Positions 41,695 to 51,061 of a stretch of DNA of 64,000 bases are shown here, in pieces. The position numbers and the translations under genes are program-made. Within the stretch, counting starts at the first letter, position 1, and every line of letters begins with the position of its first letter. The notes beneath the pieces are model-generated. The model did not search any database. It was not told the DNA's origin and was given only the letters and a program-made list of their open reading frames with translations. Source of the DNA: Polaribacter sejongensis. GTDB taxonomy: Bacteria; Bacteroidota; Bacteroidia; Flavobacteriales; Flavobacteriaceae. Location of the stretch: contig NZ_CP150667.1 in assembly GCF_038024065.1 (NCBI RefSeq), positions 62,001 through 126,000 on the forward strand, given 5' to 3'.

Positions 41695-43386
41695 ATGGAA
41701 CATATCATAAAAAAAATAGTACTTTTTATAACTTTTATAGCATGTATAAACTTAAATGCTCAATTATACAAAGTCGATCGATTTAGTAGTGAAGTAAGTG
41801 TAATAGAAAATCAAATAAAATTTAACAATAATCAGTTCTCTAAAATTGATTATATAAATTCTCTAGCTGATTATTTACCCAAAACAGGAATAAATCATAC
41901 AGAAGCGGTACTTGTTTCTGGTTCTAAGGAATTACTCGCAACTACAATCATTAAAAAAAATATTACTCTAAATTATTATCAAGGAGATAAACAAGTGTCA
42001 TCTGTTATAGCTACTGAAACAGAAGGCGGTATTTATAATCATTTTAAAGCAATTTGCAACAGGTTTAATGGCGTTAGTTTAGATAGTGTTAATACTATTT
42101 TAATTAAAGAACATAAATTAATAAAAACTAAAATTAGCAGCGTCTCAGGTGAAACAGAATATACTTTAAGTTTTTCTATTAACACACATAGAAAAGAGCA
42201 TGAGTTGTTTAGTTTTTGGAACATAGACCAATATCCTACAGGGAATTATCAAAATTATTTTATTTGGGGAAGTTCTTTCGCTCAAGTTTATTCAATCGCA
42301 AATTATATCATAGAACAACATACTGAAAAAAATAACTTAAAAAGTACTTTGGTAACTAAGGTATTACCTAATGTTTTTGTAAAAAACGGAACTTATTCTA
42401 ATGGTATTGTTCATTTAAATTTGGTAAACAGAACACAAGAAAAATCCGTAAATTTTGTTGGGAATATAGCAGAAACTGAGATTTCAGAGCATGTTAAAGT
42501 GGCCAATACGTTTTCTTTGTCAGGAGGTTATAATGAAGTTTTATCAATACAAACAGGCGTTTTATTTGATATTGGTTTTTATTTAGAAACTTCTTCTTCT
42601 ACTCAAAAAGATGATTTGTATTTGGCAGGTGGAACATGGGGTTTAGATTACTTGAAAGAATATGTAATGGTTTCAAACTTTGAAGTACATACTTTTGAAA
42701 GAGAATTAAAAGAGGATGTATATGAAGTAGAAAGAAGTGTAAAAGCAGTTGGAGAAGTAAAAGGTAATGTTAATTTATTTAGGCACCTTTTACCCGAAAA
42801 TAAAACTTTAAATGTAGATAAATATGACTTTTTAAATTTTAATATAAAAAATAATGAGCCTATAGAGATTATAATTATGTCTAATGGAGATAGAGACTGG
42901 AAAAATAGATTACGTTACACGATTCCGGCTAATTTAGAAGAAAAGTTTTATAGTATTTCATTTTTAGATTTTGTAGATGGCCGAGGAAACAAAGCTGTTA
43001 TTAAAGATATTAAAACAATTGTATTTTCTATTATAGGCGATTATACCAATTATAAACCTTTTAATTTTGATATAAATAAAATAGCATTCACGGTTAATAA
43101 TGATTTGAGTACAGATGACTTTACATCAGAGAAGAATAATAATTTAATAAATTACCCAAATCCCTTTACAAATTTTACAACTATCCAATTACCATTTACT
43201 TCAAACAGTATTCTAATTCAGGTATATGACATAATGGGGAGGGTAGTAGATGTACAAAATATAAGCACAAATTCTTCTTCTATAAAAGTAAAATACATTG
43301 CACCTCAATTAAAAAAAGGAGTTTATAAATACAGATTGATTGATGATAAGAAAAATCAACATTTCGGAACCTTTATCGTCAACTAG
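41695..43386 (+). CDS. T9SS-secreted surface protein with a carbohydrate-binding-like domain, function unknown
   Basis: 563 aa. Signal peptide ends near residue 22 (ACINLNAQ). The long middle part has no recognised catalytic motif. Residues about 375-470 (KYDFLNFNIKN, EIIIMSNGDRDWKNRLRYTI, TIVFSIIGDYTNYKPFNFDI) look like a CIA30/CBM-type jelly-roll domain that binds sugars. Residues about 482-563 (YPNPFTNFTTIQL, LKKGVYKYRLI, FGTFIVN) are a type A T9SS sorting domain. Probably displayed on the cell surface. The first gene after the NO relay and upstream of the polysaccharide locus, it could be a matrix-binding adhesin; that is inference. Confidence 0.7.
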   Translation: MEHIIKKIVLFITFIACINLNAQLYKVDRFSSEVSVIENQIKFNNNQFSKIDYINSLADYLPKTGINHTEAVLVSGSKELLATTIIKKNITLNYYQGDKQVSSVIATETEGGIYNHFKAICNRFNGVSLDSVNTILIKEHKLIKTKISSVSGETEYTLSFSINTHRKEHELFSFWNIDQYPTGNYQNYFIWGSSFAQVYSIANYIIEQHTEKNNLKSTLVTKVLPNVFVKNGTYSNGIVHLNLVNRTQEKSVNFVGNIAETEISEHVKVANTFSLSGGYNEVLSIQTGVLFDIGFYLETSSSTQKDDLYLAGGTWGLDYLKEYVMVSNFEVHTFERELKEDVYEVERSVKAVGEVKGNVNLFRHLLPENKTLNVDKYDFLNFNIKNNEPIEIIIMSNGDRDWKNRLRYTIPANLEEKFYSISFLDFVDGRGNKAVIKDIKTIVFSIIGDYTNYKPFNFDINKIAFTVNNDLSTDDFTSEKNNNLINYPNPFTNFTTIQLPFTSNSILIQVYDIMGRVVDVQNISTNSSSIKVKYIAPQLKKGVYKYRLIDDKKNQHFGTFIVN

Positions 43387-43413
43387 TCCCCCAATCTAAG
43401 TAGGAATGTTGTT

Positions 43414-43437
43414 GGGCAAAAGATTTTCCTTTTGCCC
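43414..43437. terminator. Terminator between convergent genes
   Basis: Perfect 9-bp stem GGGCAAAAG / CTTTTGCCC with 6-base loop, followed on the plus strand by TTATTTTTT. It abuts the stop codon of the minus-strand TPR/barrel gene. Confidence 0.85.
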
Positions 43438-45516
43438 TTATTTTTTATATAATGGTTTTTTTAAGAAAATCCATTTAAATCGGATTCCAAATTCAGTATA
43501 TGTAAAACTTGCTGTTGTAGTCGCTGATGCGGCAGCAGAAGCTATATTACTTTGTAAACCATAGATGTTTAATAAAGCACGTTCAGAAAATTTATACCCT
43601 AAATTACTTTGAACTCTGTATGTACTTTGAGCATCATCATTTTCTATATATTGCAAACCAGTAGCAGCTGTTAAACCATAAAACCATTCTTTTTTCTTAG
43701 CTGCAGTTTCATCTTTTATAAGGTTTACAAAAATCTCAACTGCATTAAATTTACTCGGACTAAAATAATTATCTTTAGATTCTTTAAAAGAAATATTTTG
43801 ATAATTAAGCCCTGCTTTTATAGAAGGTTTTGCAAAGATATTATAGTAAAGAGAAGTAAATAAGAGGTTTCTAACGTTTTCATCACTTTGCCAAGTATAA
43901 TAATATTGTGTAAACCAACCTAAATTAAAGTTGGTATTTAAGCTATAATTTAAAATAAGATTATTTTGTACAATTTCATCATTCAGTAATGCTGCATTAA
44001 AATTTTGAACATCTCTTTTGTACCCTAATTCTAAACTTTGAAGCTTAAAAGGTTTTATATTAAGTGAAATATCTGTTAATAGTTGATTGTATTTTTTTGA
44101 TTCTGAATCAGAAGAAGTAATACCAAAACTACCTTTTAAGGTTAGGTTGTTTAGTAATTGATAAGAAACACCTAACAATAAGTTATTTGTAGTGGCTTTT
44201 AATGAGTCAATTTGATTATTAAGAGTTGTTCTAAAGTTATAGTTTGCTAAAATTTTAAACTTTGTAGAAAACAGAACTTCAGCTTTCAGGTCGTATGCAT
44301 TTGCTTCGTTATCTCCATTGTCATAAGAATAAGAATATTTGGTTTCTACAAATGGCGTAAAACTTAAATCTAGTTCCTTTATAAAATTAGAAGCATCTTT
44401 TTGTTTTTCATAAAAGGTTAGTGTATTTTCTGCACTTTTGTATGCATTATTATAAAAACCAGATGCTTTTAAAGCATTTGCTTTTCCTAGATTTCCATCA
44501 AAAGAAGCACTGTCTTTTTTTAAGATTAAATTATAATCTGCTATACTCTTCTTAAAATCACTTTTATAGATGTTTAGAGTTGCTCTTAAAGAAAGCATCC
44601 AGTTTTCTGGGTTTTTATTATCATCTAATAGTTTATCAATTTCAGTTTTGGCAGACGTATATTTTTTATTCCAAATTAAAGCTTGAATATATCTTTCTGT
44701 GGTTTGATTTTTTAAGGTTTCAGAGGTGTTTTTATCAATACTTTTTAGCGCTGTTTTACTTACAGTTAATGCTGTTTTATCATCACCATCTAAGTGATGT
44801 GCTAAAGCTATTCCATTTAATGAGATAAGTTTATCTTCTGGCTTTTTACCTATAATTTCATAAGTGTTTTTTGCTTTTTCTATTTGTTTAGAAATTAAAT
44901 ATAAATTAGCAAGGTTTAGTAACGTTTCTTTATCGTCTTTAAATGAAGTGAAATTTTCTTTTAAAATGGTTTCTGCTTCCTCATATTTTTGATTACTTAC
45001 TTTCTTACTTGCCAATCCTAATCTCATGTATTTTTTAGAAACCAAAGCATTAGGATTGCCAGGAAGTACGCCTAAGGCTTTGTCTACATTTATTAAAGCA
45101 GCGTCAAATTCTTTTAAATTAGATAAGGTATTAGCATAGCCTAATAATGCAGCAAAGCTTTTATCATTTTCCTTTAGTAATTTTTGGTAATAAACTTTTG
45201 CATCAGGATAATTCTTACTCCAAAGCAAAGACTCTGCATAATTAAGTTTTACTTCAAAATCTGTAGGGTAATCTTCTAATAAGTTGGTAAAAAGTGTTAC
45301 GGCAGCAGTTGCTTTACCATTTAGACCTATAGCTCTTCCGTAACAAAGTCTGGCCGTTTTATTTGTAGGATACTCTTTTAATATGTCTTTAAAAAAAACT
45401 TCGGCCTCCTTGTATTTACCTGTTTCTAAATAGGTAAAGCCCTCTTGCATATCTTGACTAAAACTTTGTATACTAAAGAAAAGAAAGAAGATAAGTGTAG
45501 AATATAAGAATTTCAT
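43438..45516 (-). CDS. Outer-membrane TPR plus YaiO-like beta-barrel protein (putative polysaccharide exporter)
   Basis: 692 aa. Signal peptide about 1-20 (FFSIQSFSQ). TPR repeats fill about 22-375: MQEGFTYLETGKYKEAEVFF, NAESLLWSKNYPDAKVYYQK-like repeats and others. From about 385 to the end the alternating strands (ETKYSYSYDN, LKAEVLFSTKFKILANYNFR, FTYTEFGIRFKWIF) form a C-terminal beta-barrel of the YaiO type. Periplasmic TPR plus barrel is the layout of synthase-dependent exporters (BcsC, PelB, AlgK/AlgE). It is adjacent to and divergent from the flippase/GT4 genes, so a polysaccharide export role is likely but not proven. Confidence 0.8.
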   Translation of the reverse strand: MKFLYSTLIFFLFFSIQSFSQDMQEGFTYLETGKYKEAEVFFKDILKEYPTNKTARLCYGRAIGLNGKATAAVTLFTNLLEDYPTDFEVKLNYAESLLWSKNYPDAKVYYQKLLKENDKSFAALLGYANTLSNLKEFDAALINVDKALGVLPGNPNALVSKKYMRLGLASKKVSNQKYEEAETILKENFTSFKDDKETLLNLANLYLISKQIEKAKNTYEIIGKKPEDKLISLNGIALAHHLDGDDKTALTVSKTALKSIDKNTSETLKNQTTERYIQALIWNKKYTSAKTEIDKLLDDNKNPENWMLSLRATLNIYKSDFKKSIADYNLILKKDSASFDGNLGKANALKASGFYNNAYKSAENTLTFYEKQKDASNFIKELDLSFTPFVETKYSYSYDNGDNEANAYDLKAEVLFSTKFKILANYNFRTTLNNQIDSLKATTNNLLLGVSYQLLNNLTLKGSFGITSSDSESKKYNQLLTDISLNIKPFKLQSLELGYKRDVQNFNAALLNDEIVQNNLILNYSLNTNFNLGWFTQYYYTWQSDENVRNLLFTSLYYNIFAKPSIKAGLNYQNISFKESKDNYFSPSKFNAVEIFVNLIKDETAAKKKEWFYGLTAATGLQYIENDDAQSTYRVQSNLGYKFSERALLNIYGLQSNIASAAASATTTASFTYTEFGIRFKWIFLKKPLYKK

Positions 45517-45768
45517 AGATTTTGATTTTGCTTTGGCAAGTTAAGCATTAGTAATTAATCATTAAACTATATAAAAGTGTTTTTCAACTTAGAAATGTAT
45601 TATTTTAGAGGATCTAGATGATATTTGTCTAAGTATTACTTAAAAATTGAATGTTACTAATATCAGTAATTTTTAACTAATTGTAAAATAATAAAAGAAT
45701 ACTTGTGATTGTAAAGAAATTTATAATAATTTTAAAAGCCTAAATAGGATTATAAAATAGCAAAAAAT

Positions 45769-47034
45769 ATGCAAGAAATTATAAGGTTTGTAAAAAAAGG
45801 TATAAAACCTGAACAATTATTTATGCTAAGTGTGCTCTTAGTAAACGGAGGTAATTATATATATAATTTAGTTTTAGGAAGGGTTTTAGGTCCTGAGAAA
45901 TTTGCAGATGCTGCTATTTTAATTACTTTTTTATTGGTTTTATCTTTTGTAGCCATGACTTTTCAGTTGGTTACAGCTAAGTTTTCTGTACTTTTTGAGG
46001 ATAGTATTTTTACTGGTTTTATTTCTAAAATTTATAAAAATGCTTTATTTACAGGAATTATTCTAGGTATTGCAATCATTGTTTTTGCTACACAACTGCA
46101 ATATTTTTTTAAAACGACTTCTTCTACAATGTTTGTTATTTTTGGAGTTGGTGTACCATTTTACTTTTTAATGAGTGTAAATAGAGGTGTTTTTCAAGGA
46201 AAGCAGGAATTAAAATCACTGTCTGTAACTTATCAATCAGAAATGATGAGTAGGTTATTATTAACATTTGCCTTGTTGTATTTTCTAGATATAGATTCTT
46301 CATTGATAATTGCTATTGGTATTTTTTTCTCCTTTGTTTTTGGGTTGATTCCTTTTAGAACGAGTAATTTTTCTTTATTCAAACCTTTTAAATTAGACAA
46401 AGTCAATAAGAAATTGGTGAAGAAATTTTTTATTATTACGGCATTTTACGAGTTAACTCAAATTATTATAAACAATAGTGACATTTTGCTAGTAAAACAT
46501 TATTTTGCTTCTTATGAAGCAGGTTTGTATGCTTCTTTAGCTTTAATAGGTAGGGTTGTTTATTTTATTGCTTGGATGTTTGTAATGTTACTTTTACCAA
46601 CAGTGGTTCAACTTAAAAAAGAAGGAAAAGATACGTTACCTATTTTATTAAAATATGTAGCATATATTGGCTTTATAGCTGCAGCTATTGTAATTAGTTG
46701 CTTCTTCTTTCCTAATGAAATTATTAATATTTTATTTGGTAGTGAATACGTGTCTGTAGCCTCATTACTATGGAAATATGCATCTGCAACAGGAATCTTT
46801 GCAATTTCAAACATATTTGCATATTATTATTTATCCTTAGACAAATATGTACCCGTTGTTCTGTCTGGTATTTTTGGAATGTTACAAATTGTTTTAGTTG
46901 TACTTTTTCATGAAAGTTTAGAACAAGTTGTACATGTGCAAATTATAGCAATGGTTTTATTGTTAATAGTACAACTTAGTTTCTTCTTTTTTAAAGATTC
47001 TAAGTCTTCCAAAAAACCAAAAGAAATAACCTAG
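45769..47034 (+). CDS. Wzx/PelG-like polysaccharide flippase-type membrane protein
   Basis: 421 aa, about 12 hydrophobic segments, inner membrane. The start LFMLSVLLVNGGNYIYNLVL and GRVLGPEKFADAAILITFLL match the polysaccharide-export (MATE/MOP) superfamily, and YELTQIIINNSDILLVKHYF near the middle is the typical second-half repeat. Moves lipid-linked glycans across the membrane or acts as the synthase partner. Followed 113 bp later by a GT4 gene on the same strand. No PST regulatory (Wzc-like) genes are nearby, which fits a synthase-dependent rather than a Wzy system. Confidence 0.87.
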   Translation: MQEIIRFVKKGIKPEQLFMLSVLLVNGGNYIYNLVLGRVLGPEKFADAAILITFLLVLSFVAMTFQLVTAKFSVLFEDSIFTGFISKIYKNALFTGIILGIAIIVFATQLQYFFKTTSSTMFVIFGVGVPFYFLMSVNRGVFQGKQELKSLSVTYQSEMMSRLLLTFALLYFLDIDSSLIIAIGIFFSFVFGLIPFRTSNFSLFKPFKLDKVNKKLVKKFFIITAFYELTQIIINNSDILLVKHYFASYEAGLYASLALIGRVVYFIAWMFVMLLLPTVVQLKKEGKDTLPILLKYVAYIGFIAAAIVISCFFFPNEIINILFGSEYVSVASLLWKYASATGIFAISNIFAYYYLSLDKYVPVVLSGIFGMLQIVLVVLFHESLEQVVHVQIIAMVLLLIVQLSFFFFKDSKSSKKPKEIT

Positions 47035-47147
47035 AAGCAATGTCTATAGTTATTTTCCAATCAACTATATATAATTGCGTTTGAGCAGTCTATTTAATTA
47101 AAATTGCTGCAAAATTTTGAAATTTGTAGTACCATAAAAAAAACAAT

Positions 47148-48332
47148 ATGAAATTAGCAATCGTAACAGCGTATCCACCAAGTAAAGTAACCTTAAACGA
47201 ATATGCATATCACTTAGTTAAAAGTTTTAGGTTGAAAGAAAAGGTTACAGAATTAATTCTTTTAACCGATGAAACTCCAGGTGAAAAAGAAATTAATTTT
47301 AAAGCAGATGGTTGTAAAATTACGGTAAAAGAATGTTGGCAATTTAATAGCTACGCTAATACGAATAATGTTATAAAAGCAATTAATCAAACAAAGCCAG
47401 ATGCTGTTTTATTCAACTTGCAATTTATGAAGTTTGGAGACAAGAAAGTGGTTGCTGCTTTGGGGTTGACATTGCCATTAATTTGTAAAGTGAAAGGAAT
47501 ACCTACCATTGTTTTATTACATAATATTTTAGAACAAGTAGATTTAGATAGTGCTGGATTTACCTCTAATAAACTAGCTCAAAAAATATATAATTTTATT
47601 GGTACATCCTTAACAAAATTGATCTTAAAAGCAGATTTAGTTGCGGTTACAATGGATAAATATGTAACTACTTTAGTTGATAAATATAAGGTTGATAATG
47701 TAAAAATGATTCCTCACGGAACTTTTGAAATTCCAGAAAATCCATCACAAAAATTACCTGAAGGTCCTTTAAAGATTATGACTTTCGGAAAGTTCGGAAC
47801 CTACAAAAAAGTAGAATCTATGATTGAAGCTGTAGAAATTGTAAGAAAAGAAACAGGTTTAGATTTAGAAATTGTAATTGCTGGTACAGACAACCCAAAT
47901 GTACCTGGTTATTTAGAGAATGCTCAAGAAACTTACAAACATGTACCACAACTTACGTTTACTGGGTATGTAGAAGAAAATGAAGTAGAACCGTTGTTTA
48001 CAGAAAGTGCTGTAGTTGTTTTTCCTTATACGTCTACAACCGGAAGTTCTGGAGTATTACACCAAGCAGGAAGTTATGGTAGAGCAGTGGTAATGCCTAA
48101 TTTAGGAGATTTAGCAACCTTAATTGAAGATGAAGGTTATAGAGGTGAATTTTTTGAACCAGAAAGTGTAACAAGTTTGGCAAATGCAATTAAAGCAATT
48201 GTAACAAATGATACCTATAGAATAGAACTTGGTGAAGCAAATTACAAAGCAGCAACGGCGTTCCCTATGTCAAGAATTACAGATATTTATTTAGAAGAAT
48301 TTGATAAAATAATAGCCAAAAAGAAATCATAA
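47148..48332 (+). CDS. GT4 family glycosyltransferase
   Basis: 394 aa, cytoplasmic GT-B fold. N-terminal MKLAIVTAYPPSKVTLNEYA (acceptor domain), linker IPHGTFEIPENP, donor domain with KIMTFGKFGTYKKVESMIEA (about 204-223) and VVVFPYTSTTGSSGVLHQAG (about 291-310), the glycosyl transferases group 1 region that binds the nucleotide-sugar. Sugar unknown. Paired with the flippase. Its stop codon directly abuts the stop of the convergent hydrolase gene with no spacer, so the two transcripts must overlap. Confidence 0.9.
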   Translation: MKLAIVTAYPPSKVTLNEYAYHLVKSFRLKEKVTELILLTDETPGEKEINFKADGCKITVKECWQFNSYANTNNVIKAINQTKPDAVLFNLQFMKFGDKKVVAALGLTLPLICKVKGIPTIVLLHNILEQVDLDSAGFTSNKLAQKIYNFIGTSLTKLILKADLVAVTMDKYVTTLVDKYKVDNVKMIPHGTFEIPENPSQKLPEGPLKIMTFGKFGTYKKVESMIEAVEIVRKETGLDLEIVIAGTDNPNVPGYLENAQETYKHVPQLTFTGYVEENEVEPLFTESAVVVFPYTSTTGSSGVLHQAGSYGRAVVMPNLGDLATLIEDEGYRGEFFEPESVTSLANAIKAIVTNDTYRIELGEANYKAATAFPMSRITDIYLEEFDKIIAKKKS

Positions 48333-49850
48333 TTATTCTTTAGAAATGTATTTATAGGATAATTTTTTTCCCCCTTTATTATTTATAAAACCAAATTTTT
48401 TCTGTGGATTAGTTCGCCAAGGCAATCGGCCTAAAACCTCTTTAGGAACCACATCAAAATCATATAAAGTCCATGACATAAAAGGAACAGAGTTCTTTGT
48501 CAGGACTTTTTGTATTTCTTTATAATAGTTAGCTTGTTTTTCTTCAGAACCAACAAAAGGCCTCCAAAAACCGCCGTAAGACGATAGTCCAAACTCTTGT
48601 AATACAATAGGTTTGTCTTTTATTTCTTCTTTTAAGGCTAAATATTCATCCTCAAAATTAAGTAAGTCTTCATAATAGTGAAAAGAAACAACATCTACTT
48701 TGTCTTTTAAAATAGTGGCACTTTTGGTGTTAGACCAACCAATGGTTACGGGATGTTTTTTATCAATATTTTTTATCAAAATAATCATAAAATCTAACCA
48801 AGCGGTTACATTTTCTTTACCTCTAGAGTTAAAATCTAAATTAGGTTCATTTTTTACGTCCCAAGCTAAAATAGCTTCATGCTCTTTAAAAGTTTCTACA
48901 ATTTTTTCTGCATGCCTTTGGTTCAATGTCCAGTCTAAAACATCATAATTTCCATAAAAATCAAACAAAGTAACCACAACTTTTAGGTTCTCTGCTAATG
49001 CGGTGTCTAATACTTTTTTTAGTTTTTCTAGTTTCTCTGGTTTTACATTTGCTTTACCAAAATCTTCATAAGGCACAAAAATTCGAATAGAATTTAATGC
49101 TGCCTCTTTTATAATTTTAAAATCGTTTTTTATAATATCAATATCAAATTCATCACCGTACATATTCCATGGGGTTGCTTGTGGGTAATAATTGATCCCT
49201 TTAATATCTGCAAATTCTAAAGATCTTTTTACAGGAGTATTTTTAAAATTTTCCGAAGCTTCTTTTACCATGTGTCTTACGCGCCAAAATCCATCTTCTA
49301 ATAATAATACATATTTATAAGAAGTAACTTCCGTAGTTTCTAAGATTAACTTTTCATCTTTAAAAACCTTTTTATATTCGATTGCATTGGTGTCTTTTAA
49401 AACAATTAATTGTCCGTCTTCACTAAAAAACTCGATGTCTAAATTATGTTCTAATGTGGTAGCTTCTATAGACGTTTTGTTGAGTTTGTTGTAATCTAAA
49501 TTGGCATAAATATTTTTTCTTGCACTTTTGGTAAAATAATCTTCTATACCAACTCTTGTGTTTGTTTTGTAAGCAATTTGCTTTACATACCAAGCATCTA
49601 AATAATCGTTTTGCACGGCAGCAATTTTTTGAGCACTTATTTTTCTGCCTTCATTACCATCATCTTTCCATGTTACTTTAGGTAAGTATTGTTCTACTTT
49701 TTTAACTTCTGTATGCAACATTTTGCTTCTATCTGCACCAGTGTTTAAAAAACTGTATAAAGAGCTTACCAAGAATAAAAGAACGGCAATTATTGCTAGG
49801 TAAGTTAGCATTAACACTCCTCTAAGAATTTGTTTATTTCTTTTTACCAT
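48333..49850 (-). CDS. Membrane-anchored clan GH-A (GH5-like) glycoside hydrolase with NTF2-like domain
   Basis: 505 aa. One N-terminal membrane segment (about 11-33), then an NTF2-like region (about 75-195, AWYVKQIAYKTNTRVGIEDY ... LLLEDGFWRVRHMVKE), then a TIM barrel (about 210-500) with acid/base Glu335 in WDVKNEPNLDF and nucleophile Glu419 in PIVLQEFG, as in GH5-type enzymes. It should face the periplasm. Such hydrolases in polysaccharide operons (BcsZ, PelA, PslG) trim or release the polymer during export. Overlaps the upstream gene by 7 bp. Substrate unknown. Confidence 0.83.
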   Translation of the reverse strand: MVKRNKQILRGVLMLTYLAIIAVLLFLVSSLYSFLNTGADRSKMLHTEVKKVEQYLPKVTWKDDGNEGRKISAQKIAAVQNDYLDAWYVKQIAYKTNTRVGIEDYFTKSARKNIYANLDYNKLNKTSIEATTLEHNLDIEFFSEDGQLIVLKDTNAIEYKKVFKDEKLILETTEVTSYKYVLLLEDGFWRVRHMVKEASENFKNTPVKRSLEFADIKGINYYPQATPWNMYGDEFDIDIIKNDFKIIKEAALNSIRIFVPYEDFGKANVKPEKLEKLKKVLDTALAENLKVVVTLFDFYGNYDVLDWTLNQRHAEKIVETFKEHEAILAWDVKNEPNLDFNSRGKENVTAWLDFMIILIKNIDKKHPVTIGWSNTKSATILKDKVDVVSFHYYEDLLNFEDEYLALKEEIKDKPIVLQEFGLSSYGGFWRPFVGSEEKQANYYKEIQKVLTKNSVPFMSWTLYDFDVVPKEVLGRLPWRTNPQKKFGFINNKGGKKLSYKYISKE

Positions 49851-51061
49851 AACTTAATACTTTTAAAATCTTTTTTAAGACCCGCAGTTTCAATACTAAA
49901 ATCGTAAACATCATTTTCAAAAATATTAGGATCTAAGTAAAAAATGGCTATCCCGTTTAAAGACTCATTATATTTTTCTTTGATAAGTACGTTGTTTTTA
50001 TAAATAGATAGTTTTACAGATAAACCATCTGGAATGATTTGATTCATAAAACTTTTTAATGGACCAATTTTAATACTTCTATTCTTGTCTAAAAAGGAAA
50101 CGATATAATCTTCAACAACTTTTTTATACTTTACTGTTATTGTGTTGCTTTCTGCAATGCCAATAAAATAGGCTTGCACCTTCCAAGTATCTTCAAAATC
50201 TGGATGTATAATTTTTGCGTGTGCGACTCCGTTTACAGTAGTACCAGCAGTTTTTAAAATATTTCCTTTTTTATTCGTAATGTAAAATTCAATATAACTA
50301 CCATCGCTAATAATATTTTTATTTTTGTCTTTTATTGTTGACGTAAAAAAAGTTGTTATTTGATTTCCATCTGCATACTCATGATTTCTACGAAGATAAA
50401 GTTTAAAGTTAGTAGCAATTGCTGGCATTACATTTACATCAAATTCTTTAGAATTTAAACCGAAAGATTCAGAGGAAATAATCATTCTACCATTTTTTTT
50501 AGGAGCATAAATATTTTTATGACCAATTAGCTTATCTGTAAAAATAGCTTCAGTTTTTTCAGATTTTAGAAATTGATACTTTACACCCACCTTACTATTA
50601 TTCGGTATAGGATTGTCTAAGCTATCTGTTGGTATTACCACTAACATTGTGTAATCGGTATCACCTGCATCTATACTTGGCGGGCCTAAATAAGTTTCTA
50701 TGGATGTTGGTTCTTGCAGAGGTGAAATAGAAATGTTCCCTGAAATTATGGTATCTGTTTGTGTGGTTTTCCAAGAAAGTATTCCTCTTTTTCTTGTTAA
50801 AAAATCGGGGATTTTAAATGTAACTTTTTTATTGATACTTTTAGATTCTATTAATGTAGCACCATAACTGTTAGAACAATATAATTGAAATGTGGTATCT
50901 TTTTTAACTTTAAAATCGAGTGAAATTTTATCACCAACTATATAATTTGCTTTTGTTGATACTAATAAAATAGCAGGTTTTTTAGTTATTGTTTCTTGTG
51001 CAAAAAAAGAAACAATAACTAATTGAAAAAGAAGTAGAAAAAATACTTGTTTTAATTTCAT
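49844..51061 (-). CDS. Secreted beta-rich (Ig-like) protein of the polysaccharide operon, function unknown
   Basis: 405 aa. Signal peptide about 1-21 (VIVSFFAQ). No enzyme motif. Beta-sandwich repeats are visible: KANYIVGDKISLDFKVKKDT (about 38-57), then ADGNQITTFFTSTIKDKNKN with DGSYIEFYITNKKGNILKTA, the pattern of bacterial Ig-like/invasin domains. Probably periplasmic or surface. Shares its end with the neighbouring genes (1-bp overlap upstream, 7-bp overlap downstream), so the three form a strict operon. It may be a structural partner of the exporter; I do not recognise a named family. Confidence 0.65.
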   Translation of the reverse strand: MKLKQVFFLLLFQLVIVSFFAQETITKKPAILLVSTKANYIVGDKISLDFKVKKDTTFQLYCSNSYGATLIESKSINKKVTFKIPDFLTRKRGILSWKTTQTDTIISGNISISPLQEPTSIETYLGPPSIDAGDTDYTMLVVIPTDSLDNPIPNNSKVGVKYQFLKSEKTEAIFTDKLIGHKNIYAPKKNGRMIISSESFGLNSKEFDVNVMPAIATNFKLYLRRNHEYADGNQITTFFTSTIKDKNKNIISDGSYIEFYITNKKGNILKTAGTTVNGVAHAKIIHPDFEDTWKVQAYFIGIAESNTITVKYKKVVEDYIVSFLDKNRSIKIGPLKSFMNQIIPDGLSVKLSIYKNNVLIKEKYNESLNGIAIFYLDPNIFENDVYDFSIETAGLKKDFKSIKLW

